Of a stretch of 64,000 nt of DNA, positions 23,478 through 32,800 are shown in pieces. This DNA is from an uncultured Bacteroidales bacterium (GTDB taxonomy: Bacteria; Bacteroidota; Bacteroidia; Bacteroidales; UBA932), in the NCBI GenBank assembly GCA_946185745.1, contig CAMHKQ010000006.1:26720-90719 (forward strand), read 5' to 3'. A program made the translations under genes and the position numbers. Position 1 is the stretch's first letter. Each line of letters opens with the position of its first letter. The notes beneath the pieces were generated by a model, which was not told where the DNA came from, ran no database searches, and was given only the letters and a program-made list of their open reading frames with translations.

Positions 23478-23569
23478 CATCCCAATTTTTGCAGAAGGCT
23501 GCGGGGCCCTTAAAGAGCAGTTTTTCAAGGCTGACGCCTCCGGTCAAAACTTTTAATAAGTTTTTATTT
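23478..23569 (+). promoter_or_regulatory. 5' leader of rplU mRNA
   Basis: About 85 nt separate the promoter from the rplU ATG, unusually long for this window. The region has GC-rich patches (CTGCGGGGCCC; GACGCCTCCGGTC) before an AT-rich ribosome entry region. It could fold as a ribosomal protein leader, but I could not define a clear conserved structure. No open reading frame of note is in it. Confidence 0.4.
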
Positions 23570-23881
23570 ATGTACGCAATCGTAGACATTGCAGGCCAGC
23601 AGTTCAAGGTAGAGGCAGGGAACGAGATTTTCGTGCAGCGCCTCGCCCAGGCCAAAGACTCAAACGTAGAGTTTGACAAGGTCCTCCTTCTCGACAACGA
23701 GGGCAAGGTCAAAGTCGGTACTCCCTATGTAAAAGGCGCAGTGGTGAAAGCCACCGTTCTCGATGACGATGCAAAGGCAGACAAAGTGTTAGTCTTTAAG
23801 AAAATCCGCCGCAAGGGCTTCCAGAAGCTCAACGGCCATCGCCAGAAACTGTCCAAAATCAAGATCAACGAAATCGCTTAA
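23570..23881 (+). CDS. rplU: Large ribosomal subunit protein bL21
   Basis: 103 aa, the standard length. It starts [25 protein letters not shown] and ends [20 protein letters not shown], both typical of bL21. The ORF track begins at 23390, but the first 60 residues have no similarity to the family and the promoter lies inside that extension, so the ATG at 23570 is chosen. rpmA follows after 5 nt, the near-universal rplU-rpmA pair. Confidence 0.97.
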   Translation: MYAIVDIAGQQFKVEAGNEIFVQRLAQAKDSNVEFDKVLLLDNEGKVKVGTPYVKGAVVKATVLDDDAKADKVLVFKKIRRKGFQKLNGHRQKLSKIKINEIA

Positions 23882-23886
23882 GCACT

Positions 23887-24147
23887 ATGGCACACAAGAA
23901 AGGTCAATCCAGTTCCAAGAACGGTCGTGACAGTCACAGCAACCGTTTGGGCATCAAGAAGTTCGGAGGTCAGACAGTAAAGGCCGGCAACATTCTTGTA
24001 CGCCAGAGGGGCACCGTGCACAACCCCGACAAGAACGTCGGTATGGGCAAGGACCACACCCTTTACGCCCTCGTCGACGGCACCGTCGTCTTCAAGCGCA
24101 AGAGAGAAGACAAGTCTTACGTCTCAGTTCTTCCTTTTGAGAACTAA
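23887..24147 (+). CDS. rpmA: Large ribosomal subunit protein bL27
   Basis: 86 aa. It begins [29 protein letters not shown], the bL27 signature. The N-terminus lacks the cleavable extension found in Firmicutes, so the Ala-His start can reach the peptidyl-transferase centre directly after Met removal. It is co-transcribed with rplU and ends ahead of a terminator. Confidence 0.97.
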   Translation: MAHKKGQSSSKNGRDSHSNRLGIKKFGGQTVKAGNILVRQRGTVHNPDKNVGMGKDHTLYALVDGTVVFKRKREDKSYVSVLPFEN

Positions 24148-24171
24148 TCCCGAAGGCTGAGAATAATGAAC

Positions 24172-24208
24172 AGGACCCCCGCTTCGAGATAAGTGAAGGG
24201 TCCTTTTT
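24172..24208 (+). terminator. Terminator after rplU-rpmA
   Basis: AGGACCC pairs with GGGTCCT, with inner CTTC/GAAG pairing possible, followed by TTTTT. It lies 24 nt behind the rpmA stop and 14 nt before serS. Confidence 0.8.
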
Positions 24209-24222
24209 GATTTAAATAACAT

Positions 24223-25497
24223 ATGCTTACACTCAAGATGCTCCGCGATGACCCTCAGCAGGTCATCGACCGCCTGAAAGTCAAGAACTTCGACGCAAAG
24301 CCGATAGTAGACAAAGTGCTGGAACTCGACTCCCTCCGCCGCTCCCTGCAGCAGCAGAGCGACAATCTGCTGGCAGAGCAGAAGAAGCGCGCAGGGGAGA
24401 TAGGCGTGCTGCTCAAACAGGGCCTCAAGGACGAGGCCGAAGCCGCGAAGGCCGCCGTGGCCGAACTCAAGGCCACGAGCGCCAGTCTCCTGGAACAGGG
24501 CGAAAAGGCCGCTAAGGAACTGCAGGACAACCTGGTTCTGCTTCCGAACCTGCCGTGCAGCCTGGTCCCCGAGGGCAAGAGCGCTGCCGACAACCTGGTG
24601 GTCAAGGAGGGCGGCCCCGCAGAGGTACGTCTCCCCGAAGGCGCACTTCCGCACTGGGAGCTCGCCAAGAAGTACGACATCATCGACTTTGACCTCGGTG
24701 TCAAGATAACCGGCGCCGGCTTCCCCGTTTACAAGGGCAAGGGCGCAAAGCTCCAGCGTGCGCTCATCAATTTCTTCCTTGACCGCAACGCCGCAGCCGG
24801 CTACCGCGAGACCGAACCCCCCGTGGTGGTCAACGCCGCATCCGGGTTCGGCACCGGCCAGCTGCCGGACAAGGAGGCCCAGATGTACTACGTCGGGCTC
24901 GACGACTTCTATCTGGTGCCCACCGCCGAGGTGCCCCTCACCAACATCTACCGCGACGTCATCCTCGAGGGCGACCAGCTGCCCCAGAAGATTACGGCCT
25001 ACACTCCCTGCTTCCGCCGCGAAGCCGGTTCGTACGGCAAGGATGTCAGGGGCCTGAACCGCCTGCACCAGTTCGACAAAGTGGAGATCGTCCGCATCGA
25101 GAAGCCCGAAGACAGCTACGCCGCCCTCGACGAGATGATAGCCCATGTGGAAGGCCTCGTAAGGGACCTCGGCCTGAAGTACCATATCCTCCGCCTCTGC
25201 GGCGGGGACATGTCCTTCACTTCGGCAATCACCTACGACTTCGAGCTGTGGAGCGCCGCCCAGGGCCGCTGGCTCGAGATCTCGTCGGTGAGCAACTTCG
25301 AAAGCTACCAGTCGAACAGGCTGCATCTCCGCTACCGCGACGAGAACGGCAAGCCCCAGCTCGCGCACACGCTCAACGGCTCTTCACTGGCGCTTCCGCG
25401 CGTGGTGGCCGCCCTGCTCGAAGACAACCAGACTCCCGAGGGAATAGTCATTCCCGAAGTGCTGCGTCCCTACACGGGCTTCGACATCATCAAATAG
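24223..25497 (+). CDS. serS: Seryl-tRNA synthetase
   Basis: 424 aa, the standard length. The N-terminal helical arm (residues about 30-110, with QQQSDNLLAEQKKRAGEIG) reaches the long variable arm of tRNA-Ser. The class II core has motif 2 ITAYTPCFRREAGSYGKDVR and motif 3 HTLNGSSLALPRVVAALLE. It charges tRNA-Ser with serine in the cytoplasm. ruvC begins at the base after the stop codon, so the two are coupled. Confidence 0.97.
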   Translation: MLTLKMLRDDPQQVIDRLKVKNFDAKPIVDKVLELDSLRRSLQQQSDNLLAEQKKRAGEIGVLLKQGLKDEAEAAKAAVAELKATSASLLEQGEKAAKELQDNLVLLPNLPCSLVPEGKSAADNLVVKEGGPAEVRLPEGALPHWELAKKYDIIDFDLGVKITGAGFPVYKGKGAKLQRALINFFLDRNAAAGYRETEPPVVVNAASGFGTGQLPDKEAQMYYVGLDDFYLVPTAEVPLTNIYRDVILEGDQLPQKITAYTPCFRREAGSYGKDVRGLNRLHQFDKVEIVRIEKPEDSYAALDEMIAHVEGLVRDLGLKYHILRLCGGDMSFTSAITYDFELWSAAQGRWLEISSVSNFESYQSNRLHLRYRDENGKPQLAHTLNGSSLALPRVVAALLEDNQTPEGIVIPEVLRPYTGFDIIK

Positions 25498-26058
25498 ATG
25501 GAGCCCCGCACCATCCTCGGAATCGATCCCGGAACCAACATCCTTGGTTTCGGGATCGTCCGTGCGGATGCTTCCGGCAGGCCGTCTTTCATAGACATGG
25601 GTGTGCTCGACCTCAGGCGCATAGCGGATCCCTACGACAAGCTCGAGTGCATCTACGAGAAGGTGAATGCCCTGTGCGACCTTCACCACCCATCGGACCT
25701 TGCTATCGAATCGCCTTTCTACGGCAAGAACGCCCAGGTTATTCTCAAGCTCGGAAGGGCCCAGGGGGCGGCCATGACCGCCGCCGCCGGACACGGCGTT
25801 TCCGTCCATGAGTATGCCCCCCGCGAGGCCAAGATGGCAATCTGCGGCAACGGCGCCGCCTCCAAGGAGCAAGTGGCTCTCATGGTGGAGAAAACCCTCG
25901 GAATCAACATCGAAAGCAAGTTCCTCGACGCAACCGACGCCCTTGCGATCGCAATGTGTCATTTCTATTCCCTCACGAGCCCGCTCAAGGGAAAGGGCGG
26001 CTCGTCGTCGTGGAAAAAATTCATTGCTGAAAACCCCGACAGGGTTAATAAACCCTGA
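25498..26058 (+). CDS. ruvC: Holliday junction resolvase RuvC
   Basis: 186 aa. The acidic catalytic residues are seen in TILGIDPGTNILGFG (Asp), LAIESPFYGKNAQVILKLG (Glu) and the C-terminal DATDALAIAMCH (Asp pair). It cuts four-way junctions as a dimer, working with RuvAB encoded elsewhere. The ATG directly abuts the serS stop. Confidence 0.96.
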   Translation: MEPRTILGIDPGTNILGFGIVRADASGRPSFIDMGVLDLRRIADPYDKLECIYEKVNALCDLHHPSDLAIESPFYGKNAQVILKLGRAQGAAMTAAAGHGVSVHEYAPREAKMAICGNGAASKEQVALMVEKTLGINIESKFLDATDALAIAMCHFYSLTSPLKGKGGSSSWKKFIAENPDRVNKP

Positions 26059-26084
26059 CCCAAGTTTCGCATCTAAAACCCCGT

Positions 26085-28964
26085 ATGAAGTTTAAAATCT
26101 GTCTTTTATTCTGCTGCCTCTTCTGTACTATAGGGCTTTCCGCCCAGAATGCAGCAGTCACCGCCGTCCTGGCGGATTCCCAGACCGGCGAGCCGGTCAG
26201 TTTCGCAACGGTTTCACTCACCCGCGAAGGCACTTCCAAGGTGTACAAATACGTCCTCAGCGGGGCCGACGGCGTCGTAAAGTTCGAAGGAGTGCGCAAC
26301 GGCGCCTATGAAATGAAGGCGGAACTGCTTGGTTATAAAGAATTTAAGCAGGATTTCAAGGTGGAAGGCAAGAGCCTCGATCTCGGAACCGTCAAGATGG
26401 AGCCTGACGCCGAGCAGCTGGAAGGCGCGAAGGTCACCGACGTCGGCAATCCCATCATAGTCAAGAAGGATACGATTGAATACAACGCCTCCTCGTTCAA
26501 GACCACCGACAACGACGTGCTGGAAGACCTGCTCAAGAAACTTCCAGGCATCGAGGTGAACGACGACGGCTCCATCACTTCCAACGGACAGACTATCAAA
26601 AAGATAACCATCGGCGGCAAGACTTTCTTCCTGGACGATCCCCAGCTCGCTTCCAAGAATATCCCCGCCAAGATAATCAACAGCGTCAAGGTGGTGAACA
26701 AGAAGAGCGAGCAGGCTGAATTCACCGGCATCGACGACGGCGAGGAGGAAACCGTCATCGACCTTTCCGTAAAGAAGGGCATGCTGAACGGCGCGTTCGG
26801 TAACCTCATGGCTGGCGCAGGACATGACATCCCCGCTTCGGAGGGCCTCGCGGATGACTGGCGCTACCAGGGTGCCGGTTTCATCGGCAACTTCTCCGAG
26901 GACAGGCAGCTCAGCATAATCCTCAATGCCAACAATACCAACAACCGCGGCTTCAATGACCTCTCCGGCAGCATGATGGGCAATATGCGCGGAGGCGGAA
27001 GGGGCGGCTTCTTCGGAAACGGCATCACCACGTCCTACATGGCCGGCGCCAACGGCGCATGGACCCTCTTCCATGACAAGATGGACCTGGGCGCCAACTA
27101 TCTTTTCAACCATACCGGCAGGGACATCATTTCCGAAAGTGAGAAAACCACTTATCTCGAGAATTCCAACCTCATATACAACAACGAAGGCACGAACAAC
27201 ACCATATCCAACGGCCATCGTTTCGGCGTGAGGCTCGACCACGTCTTCAACAAGAATACCTCCATCCTGTTTGAACCAAGGATAGAGTTCGGCCGCGGAA
27301 GCTATTCCGAGACAGACAATTATACCACCCTCACCGACTATCTGAACGGCAGTTCCCCCGAACTCACCAACCGGGGCAACAGCAGCGAAACCGGCTCGAA
27401 CAGGAATTTCTCCGCCAGCGGCTTCGCGCTTCTGCGGCAGCGCCTGGGCAAGCCTGGCCGCACCCTCACCGTCATGGGAAGGTATTCTCTGTCGAACAAT
27501 AACATGAACTCGTTCAACGCGTCCGACACCTGGGTGGGCGACGAGAACACGAGGGTGGACCAGAACATAGACCAGAAGAGCAGGAGCTACTCGCTGTGGG
27601 GCCGCGCCACCTATACGGAGCCCCTCATGGAGAACCTTTTCCTGGAGGGGAACTACAGCTACAGCTGGTCAAGGTCGAATTCCAACAAGAGTACCTACAA
27701 TAATCTGCTCGCGGGCAGTCCGCTGGACCCCGTCTATTCCAACGACATAGTGAACGAGACGAACCAGCAGAACATAGGCGTCAACCTCATGTACCAGAAA
27801 GAGAAGTCCCGCGTACAGGTGGGCTTCTCGGCCATACCCGTAAGCACATACAACAGCACCACGAAGTACGATTCCACGGACGGTTCCTATTCCCCCAAGG
27901 AGTACGACGATTTCCGTTGGAAATTCGCCCCCTCCGCCATGATCTGGTGGGATTTCAGCGAAAATGCCAACGCCAGGCTGTTCTACAGGGGTAATTCCGG
28001 TCAGCCCAGCACCAGGCAGCTCATGCCGGTTCCCGACAACACCGACCCCCTGAACGTCTCGTTCGGTAACCCATCGCTGAAACCTTACTTCTCGCACAGT
28101 CTCAACGGAATGTTCCGTTACAACAACAAGAAGACTTTCGCTTCCGTGATGGTGCGCATGAATGCCAGTTACACCCAGGACCCCATCGTGAGCGCCATCT
28201 GGTACAACAACGGTTCCGCGTTCTCAATCCCGATGAACGGCCCCGACGCCGCGAACGCCGGCCTCAACTCCTTCGCAAACATCCCCATCGGAAAGTCGAA
28301 CTTCTCCATATCCAATATGTTCTGGGGCAACTGGAACAAGTCGTCGTCCTACATAGGCAGCAACGTGGATATGTCCACCTACAACGACAAGGGCTACTAC
28401 GCCTTCATGGACGAGTTCCTCAAGAAGTGGGATGCGGATGAGCTCGACTTCAACGTCAATACGATCAGGGCGCTGAACCTCACCGAGCGCCTGCGCGTAA
28501 CCTATAGGACCGATGCCCTCGAGCTGACCGTCGGCGGCCGCACCCGTCTCAACAATTCCAGGAACACTCTCTCGGAAAATGTGACGACCACCTGGAACAA
28601 TCAGGTGCGCCTTACCGCCAACTGGACATGGGATCAGCCGGGCCTCACTTTCAAGGGCGAGGGCAATTACAACTGGTACGCCGGCTATACCACGCCGCAG
28701 GATGACGAATACGTGCTCAACGCTGAAATCCAGAAACTCCTTTTCGACAAAAAGGTCACGTTCGCCGTCAAATGCTATGACATCCTCGGGCAGGCCAAGC
28801 AGCTGAGTGTCACCGACTCCGACAACTACCATCAGGAGAGGCTCACCAACACACTCGGCAGGTATATCATCTTCTCGCTCACTTACCGCTTCGGCAACAT
28901 GGACCGCAGCAACATGCGCGGTCCCGGCGGTCCGGGCGGCCCCGGCGGTCCTCCCAGAAGGTAG
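26085..28964 (+). CDS. Outer membrane beta-barrel protein with carboxypeptidase-like N-domain (TonB-receptor-like)
   Basis: 959 aa with a signal peptide ending GLSAQ. Residues about 25-105 form a CarboxypepD_reg-like domain (GEPVSFATVSLTREG, FEGVRNGAYEMKAELLGY). A plug-like region follows (VLEDLLKKLPGIEVNDDGS, KKITIGGKTFFLDDP), then a large barrel rich in aromatic and Asn residues, as in the OMP_b-brl_3 family of Bacteroidota. The last strand (FSLTYRFGNM) is followed by an unusual tail of Gly-Pro-Gly repeats (GPGGPGGPGGPPRR). No SusD-like partner is adjacent, so a glycan-uptake pair is unlikely here; the substrate is unknown. Confidence 0.85.
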   Translation: MKFKICLLFCCLFCTIGLSAQNAAVTAVLADSQTGEPVSFATVSLTREGTSKVYKYVLSGADGVVKFEGVRNGAYEMKAELLGYKEFKQDFKVEGKSLDLGTVKMEPDAEQLEGAKVTDVGNPIIVKKDTIEYNASSFKTTDNDVLEDLLKKLPGIEVNDDGSITSNGQTIKKITIGGKTFFLDDPQLASKNIPAKIINSVKVVNKKSEQAEFTGIDDGEEETVIDLSVKKGMLNGAFGNLMAGAGHDIPASEGLADDWRYQGAGFIGNFSEDRQLSIILNANNTNNRGFNDLSGSMMGNMRGGGRGGFFGNGITTSYMAGANGAWTLFHDKMDLGANYLFNHTGRDIISESEKTTYLENSNLIYNNEGTNNTISNGHRFGVRLDHVFNKNTSILFEPRIEFGRGSYSETDNYTTLTDYLNGSSPELTNRGNSSETGSNRNFSASGFALLRQRLGKPGRTLTVMGRYSLSNNNMNSFNASDTWVGDENTRVDQNIDQKSRSYSLWGRATYTEPLMENLFLEGNYSYSWSRSNSNKSTYNNLLAGSPLDPVYSNDIVNETNQQNIGVNLMYQKEKSRVQVGFSAIPVSTYNSTTKYDSTDGSYSPKEYDDFRWKFAPSAMIWWDFSENANARLFYRGNSGQPSTRQLMPVPDNTDPLNVSFGNPSLKPYFSHSLNGMFRYNNKKTFASVMVRMNASYTQDPIVSAIWYNNGSAFSIPMNGPDAANAGLNSFANIPIGKSNFSISNMFWGNWNKSSSYIGSNVDMSTYNDKGYYAFMDEFLKKWDADELDFNVNTIRALNLTERLRVTYRTDALELTVGGRTRLNNSRNTLSENVTTTWNNQVRLTANWTWDQPGLTFKGEGNYNWYAGYTTPQDDEYVLNAEIQKLLFDKKVTFAVKCYDILGQAKQLSVTDSDNYHQERLTNTLGRYIIFSLTYRFGNMDRSNMRGPGGPGGPGGPPRR

Positions 28965-28984
28965 TGATTCTCCGAAATAATTAC

Positions 28985-28992
28985 TATCTTTG
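28985..28992 (+). promoter_or_regulatory. -7 element TATCTTTG ahead of the PASTA gene
   Basis: TATCTTTG ends 6 nt before the ATG at 28999, implying a leaderless or almost leaderless mRNA for the PASTA-rluD-lnt operon. Confidence 0.6.
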
Positions 28993-28998
28993 TAACTT

Positions 28999-29802
28999 AT
29001 GGAAGATGAATCACCAAAGAAGAAACAGGGTTTCCTCAGCAACTGGATAGTAAAGAATCTCATCTGGGCCGTCGTATTCGTCGTCGGCCTGGTTGTCGTG
29101 ATAAACATTCTCCTTTCCGTCATCACCCAGCACGGGAAGGAGATTACAGTACCCGATTTCACCAACATGACCTTTTCCGAGGCGAATTATACCGCGGGGC
29201 ATGCCGGTGTGAAGGTCAAGGTGATAGACTCGGTTTACGTACGGCGCATGCAGAGGGGGGCCGTCTTCTCCCAGAATCCGGTGGCGGGCAGCAAGGTCAA
29301 GAGAGGCCGCAGGGTGCTGCTCACAATCAACGCTGTGGTGCCCAAGAAAGTCATGATGCCGTTGCTTGAAGGCTACTCCATGCGCCAGGCAAAGGCGGAA
29401 CTCACCTCCCGCGGCCTTACTCTCGGCAGGCTCATTTACGTCAACGACATAGCCACCAACAACGTCCTCCGTCAACTCTACAAGAATAAAGAGATAAAGG
29501 CCGGCACCCTCATCGAGAGCGGCTCCGCCATAGACCTCATGGTCGGCCTCAGCTCGGAAGACTCCCGTACCTATGCGCCCAACGTGGTAGGCATGAAGTA
29601 CCTGCGCGCCGTCGACGCTATTCACGACAATTCCCTGAATGTCACCAAGGTAACCTTCGACAAGGGCGTCCGCGACTATTCCGACTCCCTGAACGCCGTG
29701 GTATACGAGCAGCATCCCGCGCCTTCCGGCGTGCCCCTCACAATGGGCGCCGGCATCTCCATTCTCCTCACCACCGAAGAAGGAAAAATCCCGTCCAGGT
29801 AA
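28999..29802 (+). CDS. Membrane-anchored PASTA domain protein
   Basis: 267 aa. A short basic cytoplasmic tail precedes one transmembrane helix (LIWAVVFVVGLVVVINILL, residues about 22-42). Three PASTA repeats follow in the periplasm: ITVPDFTNMTFSEANYTAG, KVMMPLLEGYSMRQAKAELT and TYAPNVVGMKYLRAVDAIHD. PASTA modules in other bacteria sense muropeptides or lipid II, but this protein has no kinase or penicillin-binding domain, so its role is unknown. Its stop overlaps the rluD start by one base. Confidence 0.88.
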   Translation: MEDESPKKKQGFLSNWIVKNLIWAVVFVVGLVVVINILLSVITQHGKEITVPDFTNMTFSEANYTAGHAGVKVKVIDSVYVRRMQRGAVFSQNPVAGSKVKRGRRVLLTINAVVPKKVMMPLLEGYSMRQAKAELTSRGLTLGRLIYVNDIATNNVLRQLYKNKEIKAGTLIESGSAIDLMVGLSSEDSRTYAPNVVGMKYLRAVDAIHDNSLNVTKVTFDKGVRDYSDSLNAVVYEQHPAPSGVPLTMGAGISILLTTEEGKIPSR

Positions 29803-30857
29803 TGGAAGAAGAATGGATTGACAGCATAGAGGAAGAAGAACCCCAGTTCGAACATTTCCGGCTCGCCGTCGACGCCGGGCAGGAGCCTGTGCGGGTGGAC
29901 AAGTACATGGCCACTCATCTCGAGAAGACCTCCCGTAACCGCATCCAGCTTGCAATCAAGGAGGGTTACGTGAAAGTGGGGGAGAAGGCCGTGAAGGCCA
30001 ACCAGCTGGTCCGCCCCGGCGATGTGATCCGCTTCGTGATGCCTTACGAGCGCCGCGGCGTGGAAGTCATCCCCCAGGACATACCCCTCGACATTTTCTA
30101 TGAAGACGACGACGTCCTCGTGATCAACAAACCCGCCGGCATGGTGGTCCATCCCGGCCACGGGCACTACGAGGCCACGCTGGTGAACGCCCTTGCCTTC
30201 TATCTTCACCTTTCCCCGGACGCTTCCGACGACGAGCGCATGGGTGTGCTGGTGCACAGGATAGACAAGGACACCAGTGGCCTGCTGGTCGTGGCCAAGA
30301 GCGACGAGGCGCAGATGAGCCTGTCCCACCAGTTCTACGAGCACAGCATCGACCGCCGTTACCAGGCCATAGTCTGGGGGGATGTAAAGGAAGACGAAGG
30401 TACGGTGGATGCAAGCCTCGAAAGGGATCCGTCGGAGCGTACCCGCTTCCGAGTGGCCCGCAACCCCGAGGATGGCAAACGGGCAGTCACGCATTTCAGG
30501 GTGCTGGAGCGCTTCGGTTTCGTAACCCTGCTGGAATGCTCCCTGGAAACGGGCCGTACCCACCAGATCCGCGTCCACATGGCGTCCATCGGCCATCCGC
30601 TCTTCAACGACGAAAAGTACGGCGGGGCAACCATCCGGAAGGGCACCATCTATGCGAAATACAGGCAGTTCATCCACAACTGCTTCGAGATATGCCCCAG
30701 GCAGGCGCTCCACGCCAAGACGCTCGGATTCGTGCATCCGCGCACGCACAAGTGGATACAGTTCGACACGCCGCTCCCGCAGGATATGACCGCACTGCTG
30801 GACAAATGGCGCAAATACAGCGGCAACATGCCGCCGGAGGAAATGGAAGATGCGTAA
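29802..30857 (+). CDS. rluD: RluD-family 23S rRNA pseudouridine synthase
   Basis: 351 aa. An N-terminal S4 RNA-binding domain (VRVDKYMATHLEKTSRNRIQ) precedes the RluA-type catalytic domain. The catalytic Asp is in VHRIDKDTSGLLVVAK. RTHQIRVHMASIGHPL is the third family signature. A 25-residue acidic extension lies before S4. RluD modifies helix 69 of 23S rRNA; assignment to RluD rather than RluC or RluA is by family resemblance. The gene ends 8 nt inside lnt. Confidence 0.92.
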   Translation: MEEEWIDSIEEEEPQFEHFRLAVDAGQEPVRVDKYMATHLEKTSRNRIQLAIKEGYVKVGEKAVKANQLVRPGDVIRFVMPYERRGVEVIPQDIPLDIFYEDDDVLVINKPAGMVVHPGHGHYEATLVNALAFYLHLSPDASDDERMGVLVHRIDKDTSGLLVVAKSDEAQMSLSHQFYEHSIDRRYQAIVWGDVKEDEGTVDASLERDPSERTRFRVARNPEDGKRAVTHFRVLERFGFVTLLECSLETGRTHQIRVHMASIGHPLFNDEKYGGATIRKGTIYAKYRQFIHNCFEICPRQALHAKTLGFVHPRTHKWIQFDTPLPQDMTALLDKWRKYSGNMPPEEMEDA

Positions 30858-32460
30858 ACCTTACGGAACACTATGGATACTGGTGCTGCTCTTTGCGGTA
30901 CTGATGAGCCTCCCGTGGCTTGTGCCACACCTGGGCTTCCTTTCACTTATCGGCTTCGTGCCCCTGCTTGCGGCGGAAAGGGTGGCCCGGCAGAACGAAG
31001 TGCGCCGTTTCTGGATATGGCATTACAGCGCCTTCGTGCTCTGGAACGCCGCCACCACCTTCTGGGTCTGCAATGCCACGGTAGGCGGCGGAATCTTCGC
31101 CGTGCTTGCCAACGCCTTGCAGATGTCGGTCGTCTTCGGATTCTTCAGGCTGTCAAAAAAGCGTTTCGGCGGTATTCTGCCCTATCTGTTCCTTATGTTC
31201 TTCTGGATTGCCTGGGAGCGCTGGTACATGGTGCAGGCGCAGATATCCTGGCCCTGGCTGGTGCTGGGCAACGCCTTCGCCCGCAGCGTCAGGAGCGTGC
31301 AGTGGTACGAGTTCACCGGCACCCTGGGCGGTTCGCTCTGGATATGGCTGTCCAACCTCGGCATCTTCGCTCTGATGGTGAGCGTGCTGGAAGGCTCATA
31401 CTTCCGCTGGAAGCGCTTCGCCAAATGGTCGTCAATCATTGCCGTCCTGCTCCTGATAGCCCTGCCATATGCCGCATCCGCCCATATCTGGCATCATTTC
31501 ACCGAAGAATCCGAAGGGACGGTGGATGTGGTGATCGCGCAGCCCAACTTCGATCCTTACCAGAAGTTCAAGTCGATGACCCAGGATCAGCAGAACGAGG
31601 TGCTCATCGGCCAGTTCGCAGAGGCGACTGCCCCTTCGTTCGAAGGGCTGCTGATAGGTCCCGAAACGTTCACCAGCGACATCTTCCTGAACGACATACA
31701 GGATTCCAATACCTGGACGGCTTTCTCGCAGTTCCTGAAGACCCGTCCGGGGGCCGACATGCTGTTCGGAGCCTCCACTTACGAGTTTTTCAATCAGACG
31801 CAGGCTCCGTCCATCCTGGCCCGCAAGTATGGAAGCGGCTGGCTCGAAAACCGGAACACGGCTTTCTGCACCGACGGCACGGGGCGTTACGACATATTCC
31901 ACAAGAGCAAGCTTGTGGTGGGCGTGGAGATGACTCCCTATCCGAAGCTTTTCGTGCCCATCGACGACAAGCTCGGCGGGCTCATGGGGCGCTGCATCGG
32001 GCAGCCCGAGATCACGGCCCTCAATTACGTGGGCAGTGACTCCACGGCTGTGCCTTTCGGCTGCGCCATCTGCTATGAATCGGTTTATCCGGAGTATTGC
32101 ACCGGCTATGTGAAGGCCGGCGCCAGGTTCATGACCATCATCACCAACGACGCCTGGTGGGGCGATACCCCCGGTTACAGGCAGCATGCCAGCTATGCGT
32201 CCCTCAGGGCGATAGAGCTCCGCAGGGACATCGCCCGCTGCGGGAACACCGGCATCTCCGGGATCATCAACCAGAGGGGAGAGTATCTCTCCGAGACCCC
32301 CTGGTGGGAGAGGACGACCCTTTCCGGAAAGGTGAACCTCAGCGACCGGCGGACTTTCTTCGTGGAGCACGGGGACATCACCGGGAGGGTGAGTACCTTC
32401 GCCTTCCTGCTCCTGTTCGCCTGGCTGATTGTCTTGCTGCTCATCCGAAGACGGCAGTAA
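30850..32460 (+). CDS. lnt: Apolipoprotein N-acyltransferase
   Basis: 536 aa. About six N-terminal transmembrane helices are followed by a periplasmic nitrilase domain and a final helix (FAFLLLFAWLIVLLLI). The catalytic triad is visible: Glu in LIGPETFTSD, Lys in FHKSKLVVGVEMTP and Cys in PFGCAICYESVYPEY. It adds the third acyl chain to lipoproteins such as those encoded at 21.1 and 59.5 kb. The start overlaps rluD by 8 nt, forming a PASTA-rluD-lnt operon. Confidence 0.95.
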   Translation: MRKPYGTLWILVLLFAVLMSLPWLVPHLGFLSLIGFVPLLAAERVARQNEVRRFWIWHYSAFVLWNAATTFWVCNATVGGGIFAVLANALQMSVVFGFFRLSKKRFGGILPYLFLMFFWIAWERWYMVQAQISWPWLVLGNAFARSVRSVQWYEFTGTLGGSLWIWLSNLGIFALMVSVLEGSYFRWKRFAKWSSIIAVLLLIALPYAASAHIWHHFTEESEGTVDVVIAQPNFDPYQKFKSMTQDQQNEVLIGQFAEATAPSFEGLLIGPETFTSDIFLNDIQDSNTWTAFSQFLKTRPGADMLFGASTYEFFNQTQAPSILARKYGSGWLENRNTAFCTDGTGRYDIFHKSKLVVGVEMTPYPKLFVPIDDKLGGLMGRCIGQPEITALNYVGSDSTAVPFGCAICYESVYPEYCTGYVKAGARFMTIITNDAWWGDTPGYRQHASYASLRAIELRRDIARCGNTGISGIINQRGEYLSETPWWERTTLSGKVNLSDRRTFFVEHGDITGRVSTFAFLLLFAWLIVLLLIRRRQ

Positions 32461-32490
32461 TTGCTTTTACCTGATTATTTCGTATATTTG
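32461..32490 (+). promoter_or_regulatory. Promoter (TTG, 19 nt, TATATTTG) for the small RHH-like gene
   Basis: TTG at 32461-32463 and TATATTTG at 32483-32490 are 19 nt apart and end 22 nt before the ATG at 32513. Confidence 0.7.
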
Positions 32491-32512
32491 TAAGACTGAA
32501 TATCAAAGGGTT

Positions 32513-32740
32513 ATGGCAAGAAAGAAAAACGGCGGAGTGGACATCCGCTATCAGGACAAGGAGAAAGCGGCTCTCAAGCGCACCATCCGCAAGTCGGTCT
32601 TTTTCAACAAGCGGGAGCTTGCCGCCATCGACGAGTACCGCAGAAAATTCGGCACCAGGTCGCTCAGCAGCCTTATCAGGCAGGCCACCATGGAGCACGT
32701 GCTCAAAGAACTCGACGAAAACCATCCGACTCTGTTCTGA
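32513..32740 (+). CDS. Small basic protein, possible ribbon-helix-helix DNA-binding fold
   Basis: 75 aa from the ATG at 32513; the track start at 32429 lies inside lnt and upstream of the promoter, so it is rejected. The core IRKSVFFNKRELAAIDEYRR then SLSSLIRQATMEHVLKEL looks like one beta strand followed by two helices, the order of ribbon-helix-helix regulators, with a basic N-terminus (MARKKNGG). It stands alone between lnt and glnA with its own promoter. The target is unknown; regulation of the adjacent glnA is possible but not shown. Confidence 0.65.
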   Translation: MARKKNGGVDIRYQDKEKAALKRTIRKSVFFNKRELAAIDEYRRKFGTRSLSSLIRQATMEHVLKELDENHPTLF

Positions 32741-32742
32741 TA

Positions 32743-32773
32743 TTGCACCGGTCATTTAAAAAGTGTATCTTTG
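32743..32773 (+). promoter_or_regulatory. glnA promoter (TTG, 20 nt, TATCTTTG)
   Basis: TTG at 32743-32745 and TATCTTTG at 32766-32773 are 20 nt apart; the latter ends 27 nt before the glnA ATG. Confidence 0.75.
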
Positions 32774-32800
32774 CGAACCTTTTAATGACCATATAACATT